DNA of 64,000 nucleotides, taken from Hyphomicrobiales bacterium. Lineage in GTDB: Bacteria; Pseudomonadota; Alphaproteobacteria; Rhizobiales; Rhizobiaceae. The notes under the pieces are model-generated. The model did no database searches. It was given only the letters and a program-made list of their open reading frames with translations, and had not been told where the DNA came from. The stretch spans positions 1-64,000 of the forward strand of contig QEVK01000019.1 of assembly GCA_003577315.1 (NCBI GenBank), given 5' to 3'. Both the position numbers and the translations under genes were made by a program. Within the stretch, counting starts at the first letter, position 1; each line of letters opens with the position of its first letter. Of the stretch, positions 1 to 6,621 are shown in pieces.

Positions 1-34
1 GCGCCTCGCAGAAAAGGGAAAAAGTGGACGACTT

Positions 35-142
35 TTACGCCGCCCGCAGCGGGACTATCCCGCCGCTGCCGTGGTCGACTTTCTCACCGCCGTTCTCATA
101 GGAAACCGAAACGGAGGGAATGGCCTTCTTGTCGTCGGTCAC
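35..142 (-). CDS. Possible 35-aa ORF coupled to the upstream gene
   Basis: A short minus-strand ORF opens with GTG at 142-140. This GTG overlaps the TGA stop of the 256-aa gene (a GTGA junction, typical of translational coupling), and the ORF ends with TAA at 37-35. The peptide is hydrophilic, starts MTDDKKAIPSVSVSYENGG and ends GIVPLRAA, with no membrane segment or motif I know. It may be a small coupled protein, or the original C-terminus of the 256-aa protein displaced by a frameshift. Base composition is more GC-rich than the gene before it. No function is assigned. Confidence 0.25.
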   Translation of the reverse strand: MTDDKKAIPSVSVSYENGGEKVDHGSGGIVPLRAA

Positions 143-909
143 GCGCTTGCCCCCGCCTTCCGGTTCTTCACCATCTCTGCTGATGCGGTCAAATTCTGTA
201 ATGTCTCTTCAACAAAAGGCCTATTTTGATCAGGATGCATATACATATCTACAGCCGCCCATATTAAGCCAAGAGATAATGCGGTATTGCGGGCAATTTC
301 ATACCCAGGTTCAATAAATCCAGTTTGATATCCGTTGTCGGTAGCATAGAGAAGTTTATCCCTTGCCTCGGCCGCTCTTCTTGCTTCTTGTTCTATCTCT
401 TCGAATGACGGCACATCACCCAGCGGTATATCCTCATTCACGTTTTGCTCAGTGCTGGCATGGATGCGGAAGGCGCTCAGGTGCAGGTTTCCATAATGAT
501 AGCCGCTTCCCTTTGGAACGCGGAAAGCCAGTGTGTCCGAGCGTGGGTGTAGGGCGATCGCAAGCTTTCCTTGCTCTGCGACAAGGGTGCAGCGTTGCGC
601 AAAAATGGATACCAGAGCCTTGCTGTGGTGATTATGCAGGTTCACATTTCTTGCGTGCTCTCTATGACCGTGCGCCTTGGCGGCCGAAATGAATGCAGCG
701 ACCGCCTCTTCAGTGGCATTCAGGGCGCAGAATGATGAAACAATGTGAGAAGTCTCAAATATCTCATTTGCCCAGCGTAAAAATCTAACCGCGTTGTACG
801 AGCAGAATTTCGCGCGGCCTTCCAACTTGTCAATCTTACCAAGAATCCACCGCGAAACGTCGTGATCCAGAAGAGCCGATGATGAGGTGAACTTACTCGT
901 TCTGTTCAT
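139..909 (-). CDS. Uncharacterised 256-aa protein coupled to the DNA methyltransferase
   Basis: I do not recognise this protein. It is soluble, with no signal peptide or membrane segment. The middle (about residues 85-130) is rich in His and Arg. An acidic/charged stretch near residues 155-185 (FEEIEQEARRAAEARDK) is probably helical. The start ATG at 909-907 shares one base with the TAA stop of the methyltransferase gene upstream, so the two are almost certainly co-translated. That arrangement suggests a partner or accessory factor of the modification enzyme, but this is inference. The gene is clearly more AT-rich than the core genome to the right, consistent with horizontal transfer. Family and activity are unknown. 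Confidence 0.7.
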   Translation of the reverse strand: MNRTSKFTSSSALLDHDVSRWILGKIDKLEGRAKFCSYNAVRFLRWANEIFETSHIVSSFCALNATEEAVAAFISAAKAHGHREHARNVNLHNHHSKALVSIFAQRCTLVAEQGKLAIALHPRSDTLAFRVPKGSGYHYGNLHLSAFRIHASTEQNVNEDIPLGDVPSFEEIEQEARRAAEARDKLLYATDNGYQTGFIEPGYEIARNTALSLGLIWAAVDMYMHPDQNRPFVEETLQNLTASAEMVKNRKAGASA

Positions 910-3761
910 TACCTCTCCGACCTTCTCATTTTGAGTGCTTGATGATCGCTTTTCATCTTGGTGTAGAGGTCGAACAGCCTTTCCAGCCGCTCGGTGTCGT
1001 TACGGAAGCGCCGGCCGATATAGATGCGCTCAAGCACTTCGTCGTTGCGCTCATGCGCCGCGCGCAAATCGGCCGGCATGTTTTCGGGGTCGTATAGATC
1101 GGCGATGGTCGCCGGGAAATGCGCCTCGCGCGCCAGCAGGATGTCCTCGGCGCAGCGGGTCAGGTCGGCCATGTTCTTGTCGGTGAGCGTCGGGACCGGA
1201 AACGTGTTCCAGCCGAGGGTGTTGGAATACGAAAAGTCGGTGCGAAGTCGAACGCAGACTGTGGCAATCCAAACCCAATGCAAGCGTGAAGCGATAACCG
1301 CTAGGCTCCAGAGCGGGGCGTCGTACATTGCAAAGGCTTTTATTGCAAAGGCTTTTTCCTGCACAACGCAATGTGGCTCAAGCAACCCAACTGGAAGATA
1401 CGGCCGATTCTCGGAGCTCACGCGGGGCACAATGATTGTCTGGGTCTCTGACATCACCTGCTCGCGGAAACGCCACGGCGTATCAGCCAGCTTTCTCGCG
1501 CTGGCATCCTCTTTTTTTTTCTTGTTGCCGCCGCCATTGCCTTTGCTTCTTGCGCTGGTTTCTCCATTTCCCGCCGCTATGCGAGATGCTTTGACCACCG
1601 CCACTCGCTCAGCGATGGGACTCAGCTTCAACGCTTCACGGGCATCTTCATCGGAAATCCAAAAACAAGCGCGAGGGGAGCGGTCGATGAACTCAGTGGA
1701 GCCATAAAAAGGTCGGATGAAACGTGCTGCATCCGGCGCTTGCTCTATGATTTGATATGCTTCGTCATTTGAGAAAATTAGCGCGGCGCCATAATACGGG
1801 TGGTTTCCAAATTGCATCGGCACCATGCCTTGCATTGGAGTCGCTGTTTGCTCAACCTCAATGTTCGCCGCAGGGACAAGGTACGCATTGATGTTTGCAA
1901 CTTCCTTGCGCTCAACGGTTTGTGCCTCAGCATCAGAGAGTGAATAAATCCGCCTCGGAAGCCCAGATGTGTTGGAAATACCAACAATCACGACGGTCAC
2001 ACCGGCGTTATGACTCGCAAGGTTCGCCCACTTGAAGGACGTGTGGGCGAAGACGATCTTACTGCCAGTCGCGAAGATTACTGGCCAGAGAATTGGAACG
2101 TGCTGGCCTTGGCAAATGGAGTTTGTTGCCACAAACGCGGCCGTCGTTTTGGTCCTGGTTCCGTAGTCGGCGGCCTTGATGAACCATCCAGATACATAGT
2201 CCAACGACTTCCACTTCTTGATGCGTCCATTAAAAAGCGCGCCAAGGTCACTTTTCTGTTCGTCGGTTTGTTTCTTGCTGCCGAGATATGGCGGATTCCC
2301 GCAGATGTAGGTTTCCCCTCCCTCGTTCTCGAAGTCTATCTGCGCCTGATCCAGCGGTGTGCTGAACAAATCCTCTGCCTGTAACTTCACGCCCGTCCCC
2401 GTCGGCGGGCAGATGCTTAGCCAGTCGAGGCGCAAGGCGTTGCCGCAGGTGATCCAGTTCTGCGCGTCTAGCGGCAGGAAGTCCCGCAAGGCTTCCTTCT
2501 GACCGCGATAGAGCACGTCGCACTGAAACTCGGCGATGATGAGCGCCAGCCGCGCTACCTCTGCCGGGAAATCGCGCAATTCGATGCCCCGAAAGTTTGT
2601 GAGCGGGATTTCCGTGCGCCGGTCGGCCTCGCCGCGCCGCTTGTTGATCTCATGCTCGATGGCGCGCATTTCCTTGTAGGCGATGACAAGGAAATTGCCG
2701 GAGCCGCAGGCGGGGTCGAAGACCCTGATCTTCGCCATGCGGTTTCGCAGGTTCAGCAGCTTGCGGGGATTGTCGTCCGCTTCCTCAAGCCGCTCGCGCA
2801 GATCGTCGAGGAACAGCGGGTTGAGCACTTTCAGGATGTTCGGCACGGAGGTGTAGTGCATGCCGAGCGCCCCGCGCTCCTCGTCCTCCGCGACGGCCTG
2901 GATCATCGAGCCGAAAATGTCCGGGTTGATCTTCGTCCAGTCGAGGCTGCCGATATGCAGGAGATAGGAACGGGCGATCTTGCTGAAACGCGGCGTGTCC
3001 ACGCTGCCGGAGAACAGTTCGCCGTTCACATAGGGAAAGGCGTCGGCCCATCGGGGGATGCCGGCGCTCTCCCGATCCTCACGCTTGGTGTTCATCGCGC
3101 GGAACATCGCGCCGATCACCTCATGGGTGTTGGACGAGTCCTTGGCGCTCATGCGGGCGATGGTGTCGGTGAACAGGCCGATGCCGTGAAAGATGTCGGT
3201 GCGCTCGGCGAAGAAGCAGAAGATCAGCCGCGCCATGAAATGGTTCATGTCGTGACGGCGCGCGGCGGTGCCCCAATCAGGATTGTCTTTCAGAAGCTCG
3301 ACATAGAGCCGGTTCATGCGGCTCGTGGCGCGAATGTCGAACGAGCTTTCGCGAACCTGCTTGACGGTGGTGATCCCGGCAAGCGGCAGAAAAAAGCCGA
3401 AATGGTCAGGGAAGTCGGCATAGGCACAGGCGACCGTCTCGCCCGATGCCAGGTCCTCGGCCTCGAAGGTGTCGCCATCCGTCGCCAGGACGAATTTCGC
3501 CTTGGCGCGCGTCGTCGCCGGGCTGGCCTTCAGCGTGGCAAGAGTGTTCGTCACCTTGCCGGGGGCGGCGACGGCGATATGGATGTTATTGGTCTGAAGG
3601 ACGCCGCCAAGGTCGGATTTATTCGACTCGCCCTTGCGCAGCCGCTTGAGGGTCGTTTCCTTGTTCCCGAAGGCTTGCAGAAAGGCGAACGGGAACTCCT
3701 CGGCGTCGAACGGCTGCTCGGCCAGTCTCGATATTGCCTCTTCGATTTCAACAGCGTTCAT
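909..3761 (-). CDS. MmeI-like class I SAM-dependent DNA methyltransferase (Type IIG/IIL-like)
   Basis: This 950-aa protein has an N6-adenine/N4-cytosine type methyltransferase core: SAM-binding motif I DPACGSGNFL at residues 349-358 and catalytic motif IV NPPY at 489-492. Layout follows the MmeI family: N-terminal domain (about 1-150), helical spacer (150-340), methyltransferase (340-620), target recognition domain (620-840) and C-terminal helical tail. MmeI itself carries a PD-(D/E)xK nuclease at the N-terminus. I see no clear ExK triad here, so this copy may only methylate, or may use a diverged nuclease. The central segment encoding the recognition domain (about 1200-2390) is visibly more AT-rich than both flanks, suggesting a swapped specificity cassette. 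It lies 30 bp after higA and overlaps the 256-aa gene by one base. Confidence 0.85.
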   Translation of the reverse strand: MNAVEIEEAISRLAEQPFDAEEFPFAFLQAFGNKETTLKRLRKGESNKSDLGGVLQTNNIHIAVAAPGKVTNTLATLKASPATTRAKAKFVLATDGDTFEAEDLASGETVACAYADFPDHFGFFLPLAGITTVKQVRESSFDIRATSRMNRLYVELLKDNPDWGTAARRHDMNHFMARLIFCFFAERTDIFHGIGLFTDTIARMSAKDSSNTHEVIGAMFRAMNTKREDRESAGIPRWADAFPYVNGELFSGSVDTPRFSKIARSYLLHIGSLDWTKINPDIFGSMIQAVAEDEERGALGMHYTSVPNILKVLNPLFLDDLRERLEEADDNPRKLLNLRNRMAKIRVFDPACGSGNFLVIAYKEMRAIEHEINKRRGEADRRTEIPLTNFRGIELRDFPAEVARLALIIAEFQCDVLYRGQKEALRDFLPLDAQNWITCGNALRLDWLSICPPTGTGVKLQAEDLFSTPLDQAQIDFENEGGETYICGNPPYLGSKKQTDEQKSDLGALFNGRIKKWKSLDYVSGWFIKAADYGTRTKTTAAFVATNSICQGQHVPILWPVIFATGSKIVFAHTSFKWANLASHNAGVTVVIVGISNTSGLPRRIYSLSDAEAQTVERKEVANINAYLVPAANIEVEQTATPMQGMVPMQFGNHPYYGAALIFSNDEAYQIIEQAPDAARFIRPFYGSTEFIDRSPRACFWISDEDAREALKLSPIAERVAVVKASRIAAGNGETSARSKGNGGGNKKKKEDASARKLADTPWRFREQVMSETQTIIVPRVSSENRPYLPVGLLEPHCVVQEKAFAIKAFAMYDAPLWSLAVIASRLHWVWIATVCVRLRTDFSYSNTLGWNTFPVPTLTDKNMADLTRCAEDILLAREAHFPATIADLYDPENMPADLRAAHERNDEVLERIYIGRRFRNDTERLERLFDLYTKMKSDHQALKMRRSER

Positions 3762-3791
3762 ACCCGCCCCTTGTCGCGACCTTCTCGATTC

Positions 3792-4124
3792 TCACAGCAG
3801 CGGCCGCTGCGGATCACGAGGCTTACCCTGAAAAGGCGCGACATTGATCTCATTCTCCCGTTTTCGGGCCTGGGCGATGTCGTAGCTGTTCTGCATACGC
3901 ATCAGCGTATCCATCGACACCCCAAACGCCTTCTCGATCCGAAGCGCCATCTCCGGCGACAGGTGCGCCCGCTCGTTCAGGAACGCCGAAAGGGCTGGGC
4001 GGGTCACACCCAGCGCATGCGCCGCATCCGTCACTGAAAGGCCCAAGGGCTCGATAATCTCGCTCCTGACGAACCCGCCCGGATGGGCCGGAATCTTCAT
4101 TCTCAGTCCTTGTGCCGTCGCCAT
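3792..4124 (-). CDS. higA: HigA-family antitoxin (XRE helix-turn-helix)
   Basis: This 110-aa DNA-binding antitoxin should neutralise the adjacent HigB-like toxin and repress the pair. It has the hallmark N-terminus (MKIPAHPGGFVRSEIIEPLG) followed by an XRE-type helix-turn-helix (about residues 28-72: LSVTDAAHALGVTRPALSAF). I chose the ATG at 4124 because AGGAGG lies 5-6 nt upstream, inside the end of the toxin gene; a GTG at 4130 is in frame but sits on that ribosome site. The site overlaps the toxin stop, so toxin and antitoxin are coupled. The C-terminal tail after residue 80 is charged and longer than usual. The methyltransferase gene follows after 30 bp on the same strand. Confidence 0.9.
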   Translation of the reverse strand: MATAQGLRMKIPAHPGGFVRSEIIEPLGLSVTDAAHALGVTRPALSAFLNERAHLSPEMALRIEKAFGVSMDTLMRMQNSYDIAQARKRENEINVAPFQGKPRDPQRPLL

Positions 4125-4133
4125 GACCACCTC

Positions 4134-4424
4134 CTAGTGGTAATCCTCATAATCCAGGTCGAAGATTTCGATCTCGGCCTGATCGATCCGAAACGTGATG
4201 CGCCAGTTCTTGGTGACGAACAGGCTCCATGTGCCCTTGCGGTCGCCGGTTAGCTGATGCGCCTTCCAACTGGGCACGGACCGCAGCTCATCCTCGCGCT
4301 CCATGTCTTGCAGGAAGGAAACGATCCGGCGCAGCTTCGGCACCACCGCCGCCTGTAGTCCGCTCGTGTCATCGTCCTCGATAAACCTGCGCAGCGCCTT
4401 GTGGACCACATTCCTGATCTTCAT
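4134..4424 (-). CDS. higB: HigB-like toxin (RelE/ParE superfamily)
   Basis: This 96-aa protein matches the HigB plasmid-maintenance toxin family. Members are ribosome-dependent mRNA nucleases, but activity here is inferred. Family landmarks are the N-terminal helix starting VVHKALRRFIEDDD, the basic segment HQLTGDRKGTWSLFV, and the conserved NWRITFRI strand before a terminal DLDYEDYH. Length is normal for the family. Order is toxin first, antitoxin second, as in other hig loci. A good sigma-70-type promoter lies so close upstream that the transcript may be leaderless or nearly so. Confidence 0.9.
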   Translation of the reverse strand: MKIRNVVHKALRRFIEDDDTSGLQAAVVPKLRRIVSFLQDMEREDELRSVPSWKAHQLTGDRKGTWSLFVTKNWRITFRIDQAEIEIFDLDYEDYH

Positions 4425-4429
4425 GGTCC

Positions 4430-4458
4430 ATGCTACCAGCAGGTATGTATTGCGTCAA
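4430..4458 (-). promoter_or_regulatory. Sigma-70-like promoter of higBA with overlapping inverted repeat
   Basis: On the minus strand, TTGACG (4458-4453) and TAGCAT (4435-4430) are separated by exactly 17 nt, close to consensus. The expected start of transcription falls at about 4423, on the toxin start codon itself (4424-4422). An inverted repeat TACC-N4-GGTA (4445-4434) overlaps the -10 region and could be the HigA operator. Strength and operator role are inferred. Confidence 0.55.
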
Positions 4459-4531
4459 GTTACGCTTTACGAGTGGCCTGCCTGGCAAGCCACCTATACG
4501 TCGGGTCCTGCCGGTGGGTGCGCGCGTTCAA

Positions 4532-6499
4532 TCATGGCAGGAATTTTCCGATCTGGGCAAACGCCGCCTCGAACCGCGCCAGCGTCTTTTCGATATAGTC
4601 GGCTTTGCCCTGCAACAGCTCAGGATGCTGAAGCAGATACATGGAGGGGTCGAAATGGCTGAATTCCGGGATTTCGGCCGGGAGGACACGGAAATAGGCT
4701 TCCGCCTTCTTGACCAGCCGTTCGGTCGTTGTGTCGGCGGCGTCCAGCTTCTCGACCGTCAGCGCGTGGGCCTTCGGTAGTTGATAGGTCTTATTGACCA
4801 GCTCGACGAACAGTGCGGGCTCGAAGAAATCCTCAATGTCGGCCTCGTCCTTGCCCGCGATCTCCGTTGCCAGAATGATGCGCTCGTGGTCAAGCAGCGC
4901 GGCCTTGTGCAACTCGTCCAGCTTCCGCTTCTGGCCGCGCTCGAAATCGGTGAGGACGGCAACATTGAGGCTGTTGCCATAAAACAGGCGTACGAAAGGC
5001 AGGACCTTATCGATGCCCCCGGACGGGCAAATGGCCCATTGCGGTGCAAGATGGGCGCGGCCGGCGGCTTTCAGCACGGCGGATGCGGCCTGTAGATAAA
5101 GGATATCGCTCGGCCCTTCGACAAGCAGCGTGTTCTTGCCGATCACCAGCGTCTGGGTGACTTCAAATCCCATAGCGCCGAAGATCGGAAAGTTGGTCTG
5201 CGGGTCGGTCGTCAGAACGTCGGCCCGGATTTTCGTGCCCTGGGACTGCTTGCGGTCGCGGGCGTCGCGTGTGACCACATCCTCGACGGTGCGGACGCTT
5301 GCAAGGTCGTCCGCCGGTACCATGAAGGGAGAATGGGTCGTATAGACAAGCTGATGTTTCGGCGCGATCTGCTCCGCGAAATAGCGCAGCAGGTCCTTCT
5401 GCGCCGTGCCGTGCAGGGTCAGGCCGGGCTCGTCGAGCAGCAGGATGACGTTGCCGTGGCTTTTCTTGATCTGGGCGAATTTGACCAGGAAGGAAAAGAA
5501 CCAGATGAACCCGGCCGACCGCTCGGAGAACGGCACAGTCACGCCATGCAGCGTGTTCTTCACGCGTGCGCGGGCGACAGGTCCGCTGTTGAAGGGCGCC
5601 GGGTCCGCCGACTTGCCCTCCGACAGGACGACAGTGATTTCTAGGTCGTCGTTCTGAGTCCAGTACTCGAAAATCTGTTCGGTGATGCGCAGGGCTGCCG
5701 CTTCGCACTTGGCGTTCAGTTCCTCGAAGCGGTCCAAGCCCGCCAGTTCGTCAATCGTCGTGCCGGCATATTCGAGGAAATCGAGAAAGACCCGGTCGCC
5801 ATTATCAATCGGCTTTCCGGCCTTCTTATCAGCGTTGAGTTGGTTGATCGACAACGCGCCGCTCATGCGGTCGTAATGGGAAAAGTACAGGAATTTCGGT
5901 GTGCGAGGATTCAGGATATCTATGGCCTTGCACTGGGCTGAGCCCTTCCTGAACTTCTTCAACGCCTCCAGCAGCTCTTTCTGGCGGTCGGTCCTTTCGG
6001 CAACGGCCTCCAACGCCGAAACCGCCCTTGCCGTTGTTTTTGTGCTGCCGATGCAGGACCGTTCCTCCTTATTCAGGGCAAAGCGCTTGACAAGGATGTC
6101 GAGCACCTTTTCCTCATCCACGGGAACCGACCAGGTAGTGCCTTCCTGTTCGTAAGATTTCTCAATGGTGACGATCCTGCCGGTGACTACGCCTTCGCCG
6201 AGTTCGGTCTCAATGGCGGCGACATCCCCGTCATCCATCTCCCATTCGGTGCGCATGACGATGGCGTCGCCATGCGAGTGCCGCGAATCGTAGTCAGCCA
6301 GATAGCGGCGCGGATAGTTCTCGATCTTGCCGTAGTCGTTGAAGTCGGGATTGGTTGATCTGAGGCATTCGAGTGCCTTCAGGAAAGCCGTCTTGCCCGC
6401 CTCGTTTTTCCCTACCAGGCAGGTAGATTGCGAAATATCAACCTGATTGGAGTCGATGATATTCCTGTAGTTCGTTGCGTGCGCCTTGACGAGCTTCAT
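4532..6499 (-). CDS. OLD-family ATPase with C-terminal TOPRIM nuclease domain
   Basis: This 655-aa protein has an ABC/SMC-type ATPase N-terminal part: Walker A GKNEAGKT (30-37), signature-like FSERSAG (324-330), Walker B LLLDEP (353-358) and a switch His in THS (388-390). A TOPRIM domain follows, with the acidic motifs LLVEGPSD (about 458-465) and VLTDFE (515-520). This is the layout of OLD (overcoming lysogenization defect) nucleases and of GajA in Gabija defence. DNA cleavage controlled by nucleotide is known for relatives and inferred here. No UvrD-type partner is present. Instead a membrane HerA-type ATPase starts 122 bp away on the other strand, and a toxin-antitoxin pair and methyltransferase follow on the same strand. 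Confidence 0.9.
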   Translation of the reverse strand: MKLVKAHATNYRNIIDSNQVDISQSTCLVGKNEAGKTAFLKALECLRSTNPDFNDYGKIENYPRRYLADYDSRHSHGDAIVMRTEWEMDDGDVAAIETELGEGVVTGRIVTIEKSYEQEGTTWSVPVDEEKVLDILVKRFALNKEERSCIGSTKTTARAVSALEAVAERTDRQKELLEALKKFRKGSAQCKAIDILNPRTPKFLYFSHYDRMSGALSINQLNADKKAGKPIDNGDRVFLDFLEYAGTTIDELAGLDRFEELNAKCEAAALRITEQIFEYWTQNDDLEITVVLSEGKSADPAPFNSGPVARARVKNTLHGVTVPFSERSAGFIWFFSFLVKFAQIKKSHGNVILLLDEPGLTLHGTAQKDLLRYFAEQIAPKHQLVYTTHSPFMVPADDLASVRTVEDVVTRDARDRKQSQGTKIRADVLTTDPQTNFPIFGAMGFEVTQTLVIGKNTLLVEGPSDILYLQAASAVLKAAGRAHLAPQWAICPSGGIDKVLPFVRLFYGNSLNVAVLTDFERGQKRKLDELHKAALLDHERIILATEIAGKDEADIEDFFEPALFVELVNKTYQLPKAHALTVEKLDAADTTTERLVKKAEAYFRVLPAEIPEFSHFDPSMYLLQHPELLQGKADYIEKTLARFEAAFAQIGKFLP

Positions 6500-6621
6500 T
6501 CCCGATCAGCCTTCCCCGATTCTCGACGGCGAACATAATAGGAACATGCATCAAGGCGGTCAACCGTCGCGTTACACTTGACGGCTGTTGTCCTCTGCCT
6601 TCTTACTAACGGCAAGTAGAA

